Assembly: GCA_002270565.1 (NCBI GenBank)
Contig: NQMI01000023.1
Location: 1 to 64,000 of the forward strand
Source: Stenocarpella maydis
Taxonomy: Eukaryota; Ascomycota; Sordariomycetes; Diaporthales; Diaporthaceae
Length of the DNA stretch: 64,000 bases
Direction: 5' to 3'
The notes under the pieces were generated by a model that worked only from the letters and a program-made list of their open reading frames with translations, had not been told where the DNA came from and ran no database searches. The position numbers and the translations under genes are program-made. Below, piece by piece: positions 24,123 to 35,335 of the stretch. Numbering within the stretch: the first letter of the stretch is position 1; each line of letters begins with the position of its first letter.

Positions 24123-27110
24123 CTAGAACCCGAGCGGTGACAGAGGTTTGATGGGGGACAAGGGTCGCATATCGTTGGATGCTCTTGGTGTTGCGCCCTG
24201 GCCATTCGACTGGGCGTCGGTGTAGAGGTGAGTGGTCTTGGTTGCCGTGCTTCCGTTCTCCTGGTGAGAGCCATTCTTCTTCTTTAAGCGCGTGCTGTCT
24301 CCTTGCGGCGACTTTTTGCTACTGTCCGAAGAAGAAATGTTGCGCTCCCGGTCGTCCCTTTCAACGGTCGGCGAGGGGCGGCGCTCGGGTCGGGGCTCGG
24401 ATCGAGGCTCCAGGCGCTTCTTAATACCCAGACCCGGAGGCGGTGGCGCATCGAAAAGCTTGTACTCCTCCTCGATGAACTTGGTCTCATTCTTGCACCC
24501 TTTCCAGCAATCCCTCCAATCACAGACAAGGAACTTGAAGCAGAAGGCATCGATCTTCATGCATGGCTGGAAGCAGATGCAGAGGTTGCGGAAGTCCATC
24601 TTGTTCTTGTCGGCGTGCGCCAAGAGCAGGCTCAGGTGGCAGGTGATTGCGAAAAGCAGGTAGTAGTTGAAAGGGGAGAGGTTCGACAGCTCGTCGATGA
24701 GCAGCTGAGGCACCTTCTCTGCGCCGGCGCATTCTCGAGCGATTCGGTCTTGTGCCTCCTTGGGGAATAGCTCGTCGGGGAGTTCGCGAAGCCACGCCTT
24801 CAACATCGAACCAATGATGTTGATATCATACAGGTCCTCCTGGTTGAACAAGTCCACGTCGTAACCTGCACGAGAAGGGTCAGTCAGACGGTGCGCAATT
24901 CTGCAGCAATTTGTTTTCGCCTCCCCACTCACGTTCGTCAAACCGCCTCTGCCATTTCTTTATTTGGGGCCCACTGCCCGGTACCCGGTAGAGGCCCTCC
25001 ACGTCGCAGCCCTTGTAATTGAGGTAGTCGATGGCCCTCCAGGGGAATGCGGGCATCCAGAACTCTGTTTTGTCCCTCGAGTCTTCAAGGCGTTTCGATA
25101 TCCTTGTCAGGCGCGTCTGCTCGACGAGTGGCAGATTGATGACCTTGAGCACATAATGCTCGTCATCCACGAGTGGCTCCTTTTCTGTCGTGCTCCCGCT
25201 GCGGCCGCCTTTGCCGAAGAGACCCTTGCCAATTGACTCTGCTACCCTGCCGCCTTCCCTTTTGAGATTGTTAAAGAAGGAAGCGGGGCCGTCCTTCTGT
25301 GAGAAGTGCTGCTGCGACCGACTGTTATCCCTCTCCCGGTTCGAGTTCCTGCTCGTGGAAGCGTCTCTTGAAGGGACATGGTCACCGCGGTCGGCGGAGT
25401 GGTTGCGCGACGAGGACGACATTGCCTCCCGGTAGGAGCGGTCGATTGGGGCAGTCGCGGTTCTGGGAGGCCCCGCAGTGTGCGCACGCTCCGGTTGTTC
25501 GGGTAGCTGGACCTGGTTGTGGGGAGCGTCCTTGAGGTCCTGGGGGCTCGGGGTATGGCGTGGGCTGCGGCCGTCCCTCTCGCGTTGTGACTTTGTCCTG
25601 CTCAGCAACGTGAATGGTTTTGGCTTGGAGCCTTTTCTTGACGAGGTGGTGGTGGTGGTGGTGTCGGGCTTTTCTTGGGAGGACGCCAACGAGCTGTCGG
25701 ACCTGGAGGGTAAAGAGGGGGCGGGTCTCGGGTCAGATTCTACATGGGATGCATCTGCATTGGAAACAAAGAAATCAGCGACTCAAAGCGCATTGAATCA
25801 GGAGAGGGTCGAGAGGTGGCACTGCCAAACAAAACCGTCTTATGCGTGCCTGATGGCTCGAAGCCAGGGATTGTTTGACTGTACATGTGCTTGTTGGATC
25901 TGGATGACTGACCTGTTGATGGTTTTGGGCTGTGTTTGGTGGGTGTTGGCTGATCGGTGTTTCTCATCACTGCGTCGCGCCGTGGGTCTAGTGCGAAAGC
26001 AGGAGTGGCAGTGTTAGTGGTAGTGGAAGTGGAATTGGTAGTGATGTTGGTCTGGCTGTGCGGTGGCAGGGGCGGGCGGTCCGACGACGACGACAAGGAA
26101 GAGGCCTTGGCCGACTTAGTGAAGCTGAAAAAGAAACCCTTCTTGCTGTGGTGGCTGTCGTCGTCGTGGCGTGAGCGCTGGCCGTGGCTCGACTTGAGGC
26201 GCCTCCGGTCGGGCTGCTGCGGGCGGGCTGTGGTTGAAGAGTCGCCGGGCTGGGTGACTGACGAGGTGATGGGCGGGAAGGGGGCCGGGTCGTGGAGGGG
26301 CGGCTGCAGCTGCTGCGACGGCTGCTGCGACGGCTGCTGTAGCTCAGCGATGTGCTGGGGTTTCCTCGGGGTCGAGGCAGCGGATGAGTTATTAGAGGCC
26401 CCGGAGGCGGACTTGGGGAGGGTGAGGGTGCTAGCAGGCGACGAAGGGTGCAGCAGGTTATTGCTGGGCTGTTGTGGGTGTAGTTGGAGCTGTGAATTGT
26501 TTGAATTGGATAGTGAGTATTGATTCTTGGGAGAGAAGCGCGAGGTAAATGGAGAGCGAGGAGACTTGGGCGTCAGCGCGGGTGATGACGAATGGGCGGT
26601 TGTTGCAGGAGAGATTCGTGGAGGGAGTTGGTCTGTTTCACCAGGATGATCTCGGTGTTGGGTTTGGGGTTGGGCGGCGCGGGCGTGGGAATGGGTGATG
26701 GTGGCCGTGGCCGTCGAGTTGGAGGAGGAGGAGCCGCCCGACGAGGAGATGGTGGTGGTGGTGGTGGTGGTGGTGGGGGTGGTGGCCGCGCTGGTGGTCA
26801 TGCTGGCCGAGGGGTTGGTCCTGGATTGGGACGGTGACTTTGACTTGTTGGACGGCCACCTGCTGTCAGCCTGGGCTGCCTGGGTAGTACTGCTGCTACT
26901 GCTACCAGGACCAGCACCTGGACGGAGGCTTCCTGAGTGCTGCTGCGGCTGGTACTGGTGCTGTTCCTGCTGACCGTATGCCTGCTGGTGCTGCTGGTGC
27001 TGCTGCTGACCCGGACGAGACTGGGACTGAACCTGGGACTGAGCCTGGGACTGAGCCTGAGCCTGCTGCAGCATGAGCGGCTGAGGAGGCACGGACTTCT
27101 TTCGTCCCAT
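24123..27110 (-). CDS. RhoGAP domain protein with a low-complexity N-terminal half
   Basis: Three exons (27110-25913, 25754-24933, 24865-24123) give 920 residues with closing phases. The intron 1 donor is GTCAGT; intron 2 has GTGAGT and GTGCAG. Residues 1 to about 560 are disordered, with Gln, Ser, Thr and Pro runs. The RhoGAP domain spans about 610-830: the arginine finger is Arg656 in GLYRVPGSG, followed by KAWLRELPDELFP and NLCICFQP, both typical. It should speed GTP hydrolysis on a Rho/Cdc42-type GTPase and so act in polarity, septation or wall integrity; which GTPase cannot be told. The tail is polar and Lys/Ser-rich. I chose the start at MGRKKSVPP; an in-frame ATG 24 codons upstream is also possible. 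The 5' flank is unusually long (5.9 kb). Confidence 0.88.
26700..26800 (-). repeat. Coding (ACC)n-type repeat in the RhoGAP gene
   Basis: A GTG-rich plus-strand run encodes a poly-threonine tract (PTTTTTTTTISSS) in the minus-strand protein. It is a likely slippage site. Confidence 0.7.
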
Positions 27111-30100
27111 GACGACGGTGGTGTGAGGTGATGCCTGGTGTGGTGCAGCAAGCAGTGTGCAGGAGTGCGGGAGTGCAAGCAAGGAGTATGCAAGGAGTGC
27201 CAGTATTGCCGTTGCTGCGCAAGGCCCAGCCAGTCGGTCGGTCAGTCAGCGCTGTGCCGTGCCGTGCTGGTGGCAGTGTGCACACACCACGACGCACGCA
27301 CGCACGCACGCACGACCGCACGCACAGTTACTGTTTTCCGTGTGTTGGGTTTGGCGATGGGGTCTGGTCGGCAACAAACCCTCAAACGCTGCTCGGGGGC
27401 GCCGGAGGGGGAAGTGGGCGTGTTTGATGCTGAGTATGGTGCTTAACACTTGTGGGGGGGGGGGGGGTTAATGCGTTGGATAGGACCTGATAGGTTGTAC
27501 CCTGACCAGAGAAAACAGGCAGGCCTGGATGTGATGTGCCTGATCTGTCCTGCCTGTCTGCCTGCCTGTGGCCCTGTATAATTTGTTCTGTATGAGTCTG
27601 CCCGTCTGCCCGTCTGCCCGTCTCCCTGTCTGTCTCGTGTGGGTGTGAGTGTGTTGTGTGTGTGTGTTTATTGGGGGGGGGGTCTTCAGATGATGGGCTG
27701 CCGGTCGGGATGAGATCCAAGTGTCACTCCGGGATTAGCCGTCTCAACCTGGCGAGCAGGGCAACCTCAGACTCCCTTGTCTGCTGGCAGTGGCACGAAT
27801 GCAGAGCACAGAGTATCCGTACCAGAAGCCAGTGTGGCAGGCCCCCAGACCAAGCCAGGACCTCCTCGCCAGCAGGAGCAGCCAGGAGCCGGGAGGCTAG
27901 GAGAGCTTGACCCCGTTTTGAGGGGGGGGGTTGGAGGTTGTAGTGTAGGGGGGGCAAATGAGAGGGCCGTCGTGCTGTGTGGCGCATGAATCGAAACAAC
28001 TCCCCTGGGCCGGGACGAGGCAGCAGGGCGGTGCCGATCAAGAGTGCCTGCCGTAACTAAACAATAGTCTCTGTGCCTGCGTGTGTGAGAGACTTTCTTC
28101 TTTTTTTTTTTTTTAATATTTTTGTTTTGCTGTGTTTTGGGTCTGAGGCTCGGGCGGCTTGGCCAAGAAGCAAGCGTCGATCACAAGGCCAAGTGGCTGG
28201 CCTTTTGACAGCCCTGCGAAGATTGACTGGCTGCGTGGCTGGCCCGATTGATTGAATGATTGAATAATTGATCGACTGACTGACTGACTGACTGCGGCTT
28301 GATGCTCGGCACCCAGGTCTGTATGTACCTGGCTGGATCCGGGTCGGGTCAGATCACATCAGATCAGATTGTCAGCCGTCAAAATGCTGCTCCTCGTGGA
28401 TGTGCGATGTCTCTCTCCCCCTCCCCCCCTGGTATGCGGCGATTTCTTGCGACCCAGCAAGGCTCTGCCCTGCCCGACTGGCCAACCCAACAACCCCAGG
28501 CGTTATGGTACGCAAAGGACGGGGGTTTGGGCTCGAGCAGCGCTGTGGTTGGGTTCGTAAGGTTCGGCTAGATCCACGAGAATTGAAAGGATGCACCCGG
28601 GCGGGGACCTCTGCGGAGAGAAGTCTCCTGAATCTGAAAACCTAAGCCCGAGGCCAACGCCGAAGCCTCAGGCAAGCTGAACAAGAGGTCCAGATCAAAT
28701 CCCGGCCGGGGGGAAGTCCAGCCTTGGCGTGGTGGACGTCGTCAGCTGGGGTGCTTGCTCCCTCTCCTCGCGAGCAACCAACTCGGCCGGGGTGCTTCTT
28801 GAAGAGGCTTGGTGACGTGCGCCAGGAGCTGGGGGAGGCGGCTGAGGACTGGGGAAGGGGCTGCTTTGTCGGGGCGGTCCTCGGGCGCCCGCACACGGAT
28901 TCACGAAGCGCGGTACGACAACAGGGAGATGGATGGGTGTGCTCAGGGGTAAAGAGACGACGCGCGACGATTTACGGCACGGCGGCTTGAACCAGCGGCG
29001 ACTCGAGGGCTCCGATGCCGAGATGGCGGCGGCGGCGGCTGCTGCTGCACACGTATGTAGCTAGAACCTGGGGCCCCCGTTGGAATTTGCCTTGAGCAAA
29101 AGAAATTGAATATGTGCTCCGGCCAGGAAATGAAGAGTGTTGCTACAAATAGCCTCACCTCAGGAACGGACGGGGTGAGGTAGTCAAATTAAGATGATGC
29201 CTCGGCCAGTTTCGAAGACCCCCCTCGGGTGTTGTCATCTCAATTATGGTGGAAACAACATGGGACGAGCACCACATAAGCCTGGCTGGCGTGCGTGCGT
29301 GCGAGCGAGCGAGCGAGCGCCAGGGCCTTAGGACGGGGCGGTGGCACGGGGGAGAACAATGAGTTGTCTATGAATGGAATTCCCGGAGCCCGACGAGATA
29401 TTGTCCAAGTAGTCTCTAGCCGCCGCCCTTTTGTTTTCCGACTGTCGAGGTTTTGCTCGTTTCCTGGACCTTCGATCCAACGGGAACTTGTTCTGAAACA
29501 ATGCAACCCCCGAATGGTCCCAGAAGATGCACGCTGGCCAGCGGGTTGCTTATGTAGTCTAGACTAATTAACCCCATCAGCGTGGGATGGATCAGCTGGA
29601 GACGGGGAATTTCCCAGAGATACGATTTGCGCCCGTGCCAGGGGGGAGGGGTGGACAACCACGACCACCTAAGTACACACCACCCGCCGCCAGGTACATG
29701 CGACGCCAGAGGGCTGCAGGGTAGCATGTAGGGACCTGACAGGACGACAACGAATCCTTAAATGAAGCCTCTGGGACGACAACCCGTATGTATCCCCGGC
29801 GCAAAAGAGCTGGGCTGCGGGCAACCATCGCGACTCGACTCGACCCGAACCGGGCAAACAGATGCTGAGTGCCTAAGCGAGATATTAAGCGATCCTGTCG
29901 CCGCTTTCATCTGCGCTGTATACCGAGTTCAAGAACACACAATTATTAATAAGCAGCATACATACCCCACAGTCGTGACAACTCGACCAGCCTTGGATTT
30001 GACTTGTATCTCGAAAGCCCAGCGCTGACTCGTCCTTGTGCCGCGACCTTCGTCACTCTACATATAATGCTACACAACACGCCTCGTAGTCAATGTCATA

Positions 30101-31556
30101 TCGCCACGTCTGCCATGTGGTCTCATCTATATTATTAGAAACCCTTCAGACGGTGGACTCACTTAGGCCGCCACGGTAGATGAATCGCCCGACACATTGA
30201 GTCTAGCCATAATAGTGCACCTCGAGATTGACGGTTTCCGAGTCAAGTGTGGTAGTCGTCTGGGCAGGGCTCTCAAATAAGGACCCGGCCCGTCAGGCAC
30301 GCCCCCAGGGCTCGTACGGGCGGCTCATCATCACGCGTAGTGCAACACGTACAGGCGCGTGAATAGTTTACACCACCTAGGTACTCTGGGCATGTATATT
30401 GTACTGCACCCTCCCCCCCCCTTCCCCCGTATTGTTGACGACGCCTGGCCACATGGTGAGGCCCCGGCAGACCATTGCCGGCGCCAGCAGGCCATCAATG
30501 TCTCGGGCCACTCTCCAACCATGCTCACTCGTGAAGCGAGCGGTGTGGGCAGTGCCAATTTTGATTTTTGCTTCAGTTTCCAGGCGAACCGATTAAGTAA
30601 GAATTTTGGAGGTTTGGAGGCGGGGTTGGATATACTGTGTAGGATTCCCGTGTAAACATCGGGGCTGCCTTATTAGAGTTGGTGCTCTACCTACAATGCG
30701 TCCTATCATGTCGTAGACTCGGCAGTCAAGACGCTTATATCTGGCATAATTACACTGTAGGTGTTCGTGAGTTGTGTACGGGTCAAGGGGCCCTAGAAAG
30801 GGCTCAAGCTAACATGTTACATCGCGGCACGTTGGCAGGACGGGCCCGGGGGGGGGGAGGCGTGCAAACAACTAAACTGACTAACTGCCTTTGCTAACTG
30901 GTAAAACTACGAGTGATTCGGATGTTGCCGTCAGTTTTGTGTTGGCAGGACTGGGTGCTCGTGCTGGAACACCATGTCTCACATCGATCATCACGGCGAC
31001 ATTGGGCTCGAAACAAAAGCCCCAAGGAAAATTACCCTAGGCAGTGTGCTACCGAACAACGTGGCCGGGCAGAGATTTAGTTAGAAAGACGCCAGCGAAG
31101 GCGCCATTTCGGATCAAGACGACGAGTATCCAAGACTTGACTTGGAACACGAGAGGGTGTTTTGTTGTCTGTCTCTCCTCTTTCCTCTCCTCTTCCAATG
31201 AACAAAGCGAGGACGCCCAAACTCCACACCACCCATTCGGTCCGGCAGATGCAGCAGGGACATCCGCGATGCCCGATCTCGCCAGATGCCGCGGAGTCCA
31301 GACAGGGCGAGATGAGCGCGCGATAGTGGGTGGAAGGAAAAAGAGGGGCATAAGGAAAGGGCCTCGACTTCGGAATCATGCCAGCATAATGCTCACACCA
31401 TGCCCGAAGTGGCCTAGACCAGGCACGCTTCAGTCTTGAAACACGGGCCAGTCTCCTCATCCCAGCAAGACCACCTGCGCGGTCCAAGGAACTCCAAAGT
31501 ACCATCGGGCACCCATCCTTGTCCCAAAAATAGAGAGCGGCCAGGGCTCCTTCATT

Positions 31557-31591
<35 letters not shown>

Positions 31592-33036
31592 CCTATACCA
31601 GGCGTGCGTGCTGTTGCCAGTGAGAGCTGCACAATTGTGCATTACCTCCACGGCCCTGCATCCTGCTATGTGTGAAAAGGAAGAAGGAGCCCACGTACTG
31701 CAGATGGCGGATACAAGGCCTGGCCCCCAAGAAGCCTTCTGGATGCCGGTCGTCCCTTTTTCTCCTTGCCCCCCCCCCCATACACCCACCCCTACACTGC
31801 AGGCATCCCAAACGTTATATGTCGTTATATTTCTTGTTCTATTGGCAATTCCGGACCCATCAGGTCGCACTTTACCCGGTTTGTTAGCAAAAGTGACCTC
31901 GAGCAGAGAAATCAAGGTTTAACATATGGAATGCTTACGGAGGTGTGTACAAAAAAGGACGGCCGCTGCGTACTCTGGCCTCCACATGCAATTTACATGT
32001 ACCCAAGGTACGCCGGCCTGCCTGCCTGCATGAGACTTTGCATCGGCTTGCAAAACACGGCGGCTTCTTTTCCACCCCATCATGTACTTCGGTCCGAGGC
32101 CCGAAGAGGAATGCCAGAAACACGGTTCTCCAGGACTCGATCATCAGCATCCGGGTGTTCCCCCAGAGCTGCATGTTGCGCGCATCGCAAGCTGTCAGCC
32201 ACGCGTTGCTGCTGCTTCTTGTTTGCTGATCACTGCCGCCATGAAATGCAGGTCAGCCTCGCCCGGCGGCTGGGCAGGTTGTGCAAACATGCATCAGAGC
32301 CCGAGTTGGTGTGCCTTGTTTGTGTGTGCGTGTCCACACGGTTTTTGGTTGCGGCCCAGCCCCCCATCTGCCACATCGGCGATTTGATATTGTGACATGT
32401 GGTCCGCCATGGCCTGGACCACTAGTAATTACCAACTATCAGGCCACAACCGAGGTACAGTTAGATACTGCTCAACCCTGGCGGAGGCCGACGGACGCAC
32501 CCTACACCACCGGTGCATAGCAGTCCTCCTATAGGCTGCCAGGAAGATGCAGAAGTGACCGTCTCGGAGCCCTTTCCTGGGAGCGAGCGGAGGTTGTGCC
32601 TCGCATGATGCTTCCAGACGGACCCTCTCCAATCACAGCCCTGGCCTTGTGAGGGCTCAGATAATCAAGGGTTGACGGCATTCATTCTCCTGAGCCCGAA
32701 GACGTCAACATTGTTGGGTGGTCGTGTATCCAAGAGCAAAGTGTGGGGCAGCCAGCAAGTCGGTTGGTTGGTTGGTCGATCGGTCGACAGTGAGCTTACC
32801 TAAAATTCTCTCCAGGCCGGCAACGACATGGCGCCGTGCCACGCTCATTCACCTTGTGAACTCAAGGCCAATCCACGTACAAACAGCCCCTGCTCACCTC
32901 GTCCCTGGCGACCACATCCCAGTCAGCCGGTCAGTCGGTCGGCCAGTCAGTCAGTGCAGAGGAGCAGGCCATCCGAGATCTCCCCCCACGCAGACACAGC
33001 AAGCAGCAGAGCGCGTGACGACGACAAGGACGGACC
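27111..33036. other. Gene-poor 5.9-kb region with many simple repeats
   Basis: It separates the divergently transcribed RhoGAP and BET2 genes. I found no frame with a domain, and the many GC-rich open frames overlap each other on both strands. Simple repeats include (CGCA)n at about 27292-27326, a G run at 27455-27467, CTGC/CCGTCTG repeats at 27540-27625, a G run near 27674, (TGAC)n at about 28274-28293, GCGT/GCGA runs at 29290-29320, (GT)n at 31559-31588 and GGTT repeats at 32762-32780. It probably contains long upstream regulatory or leader sequence for one or both genes. Confidence 0.5.
31559..31588. repeat. (GT)n microsatellite
   Basis: About fifteen GT units in the intergenic region, flanked by unique sequence. 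Confidence 0.9.
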
Positions 33037-34188
33037 ATGGCCACGAAGCTGGACAAGCTCCCAGACGAGCTGCAGCAGCAGCTCGCCGCCGCCGCCCACG
33101 TGCGGTACATCCAGTCGCTCGACACGCGCAAGGACGAGTACGACTACTGGCTGACGGAGCACCTGCGCCTCAACGGCGTCTACTGGGGGCTCGTCGCCCT
33201 GCACCTGCTGGGCCGCCCGGACGCCCTGCCCAGGGAGGATACCATAGACTTTGTGCTCTCGTGTCAGCACGACAGCGGCGGCTTCGGCGCCGCCCCGGGC
33301 CACGACGCCCACATGCTCTACACCGTCAGCGCGGTCCAGATCCTTGCCATGGTGGACGCGTTTGACGAGCTCGAGGCCAGGGGCGAGGGCAAGGCCAAGG
33401 TGGGCGAGTGTGAGTGTCACCTGCACCCCTTACTTACACTCACTTTACTCACTCATCACACAATCTACCCATCTAGACCACTCTTCATCTCTCAACACCT
33501 GCTAACAGACAACCCCACAGTCATAGCCAACCTCCAGAACCGCGAGACGGGCACCTTCGCCGGCGACGAGTGGGGCGAGGAGGACACGCGCTTCCTCTAC
33601 GGCGCCTTCAACGCCCTCTCCCTGCTGGGGCTGCTGCACCTCGTCGACGTCGACAGGGCCGTCTCCCACATCGCCGCCTGCGCCAACTTCGACGGCGGCT
33701 TCGGCGTCAGTCCGGGCGCCGAGTCGCACTCGGGCCAGATCTTCACGTGCGTCGCGGCGCTGGCCATCGCCGGGCGGCTAGACGACGACAACGCCAGCAG
33801 CCAGCAGCAGCCTCCTCCTCCCGCTGTCGACAGGGACCGCCTCGGCCGCTGGCTCGCCGAGCGCCAGGTGCCCGGCGGCGGCCTCAACGGCCGGCCTGAG
33901 AAGGACGAGGACGTCTGCTACAGCTGGTGGGTGCTCTCGAGCCTGCAGGTCATCGGCCGCGCGCACTGGATCGACCGCGCCGCGCTGGTGCGCTTCATCC
34001 TGGCCTGCCAGGACGAAGCGGCCGGCGGCATCGCCGACCGGCCCGGCGACCCCGTCGACGTCTGGCACACGTGCTTCGGCCTTGCGGGCCTGAGCCTGCT
34101 GGGGTTCCCCGGCACCGAGCCCGTCGACCCCGTGTACTGCATGCCGCGGTCGACGATAGAGAGGGTCCTGGGGAGGTCGTGGGGGTAG
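33037..34188 (+). CDS. BET2: Rab geranylgeranyltransferase beta subunit
   Basis: Two exons (33037-33409, 33509-34188) give 350 residues. The 99-nt intron has a GTGAGT donor and a CTAACAG end; it is a multiple of three and has no in-frame stop. Splicing joins VGEYNPTVIANLQ, as the family requires. With the alpha subunit and Rab escort protein the enzyme adds geranylgeranyl groups to C-terminal cysteines of Rab GTPases. The alpha-alpha barrel repeats are clear: CQHDSGGFG, NRETGTFAGDEWGEEDTRFLY, NFDGGFGVSPG and GGLNGRPEKDEDVCYSWW. Zinc ligands are the Asp and Cys of DVCYSWW and the His of VWHTCFG. A Gln/Pro-rich loop (SSQQQPPPP) is inserted in the middle. Length is slightly above the usual 310-340. 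Confidence 0.95.
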   Translation: MATKLDKLPDELQQQLAAAAHVRYIQSLDTRKDEYDYWLTEHLRLNGVYWGLVALHLLGRPDALPREDTIDFVLSCQHDSGGFGAAPGHDAHMLYTVSAVQILAMVDAFDELEARGEGKAKVGECECHLHPLLTLTLLTHHTIYPSRPLFISQHLLTDNPTVIANLQNRETGTFAGDEWGEEDTRFLYGAFNALSLLGLLHLVDVDRAVSHIAACANFDGGFGVSPGAESHSGQIFTCVAALAIAGRLDDDNASSQQQPPPPAVDRDRLGRWLAERQVPGGGLNGRPEKDEDVCYSWWVLSSLQVIGRAHWIDRAALVRFILACQDEAAGGIADRPGDPVDVWHTCFGLAGLSLLGFPGTEPVDPVYCMPRSTIERVLGRSWG

Positions 34189-35335
34189 AGGCCAAATGAG
34201 GAGTAAAAAAAGGCTGCTCACACACGCGTGCACGCAAAGATCCAATACAGTTCAGACAGATGCCACCATGTTGACCCAGCGTAATCCCTGTGCTTCGTCT
34301 GATTTATGTGGACAAATTCTCTTGCAATCTAATAACTTGCCTCCTCTACGTCTCGATGGGGGCCAGGATACAATGCAAGAGAAGAGCAAGCGGAGATCCG
34401 TCTACCTAGTTGATCAACCCATTGCTCTCCGTGGGGTGCCATCAACCAAGCAGCGGACCTACACGCGTACGCTTGTCACCGCGAGGCGGGTCCTCCGCCA
34501 AGTCTACTGACGATGTATGGGACGGAAGCAGCCGAGACGTCAGAATGCAATAATTCCCCTTGATCGCCAAAAGCTCTGGGCAGATGGACCGGGCAGATTA
34601 CTTTGTTGTCATTGATCATGGATGAGAATTACCCACTCATATCGGTATCCCATTACGCTTACTCCTTGCTGTTTTGACAAAAACAACCCTTCAGTCAGTT
34701 CACACTACGAGAACCACATCACATTCGATACCGGAGATTCTGCACTCTGCATCAAGCAAGGATAAAACGCCATCAGAAAATAATTGACGTGCGTAAATTT
34801 ACATCATACAGTGATCTTATCTTCACTTCCAGAGCCTTGCGATTTGGGCCGTGTGCTATGATCGTCTCGTCGTCCCAACATGGTGGCCGCCCCAACCTAA
34901 GCAACCGAACCGCCGAGTCGTGGAAAGGGTGGTAGAATATCAGTTCCAATGCCTAGGTCTTCTATTTTCACCCCACATGCATGCCAAGAGAAGAAGGAGG
35001 AATATCCGCACTCCATTCGCCGCCTCCCAGAACACAGCCCTCTAGACACGCCAAGGCGAGTCCATGACAGATTGGACTTTTGGCACGAACACAGTTGCTC
35101 CAGCCCGGGATGTATTTCTCTCTGGGCTAGAATTTAGAGTCACCCTGCGCAGAGGAACAGGTGCAATTGCCTTGGGCTTGAAAGAGGCCACAGACGCATC
35201 CAGTGGCTTCTTCGGATTAGTAGTCGCCCAGGTGGCCTTCCGGGCCGTCCTAGGCACGAACTCGGGTGCCGTAACCACCGCCGCTAAAGGAGACAAGTGT
35301 TTGTGCTGGGTATTATTGATAACCGGAGGCTGCAT
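34189..35335. other. Convergent 3' region between BET2 and CHC1
   Basis: No supported gene in 1.1 kb. The open frame at 35064-35339 has no domain and overlaps the CHC1 stop region, so it is discounted. Both genes must terminate here. Confidence 0.5.
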
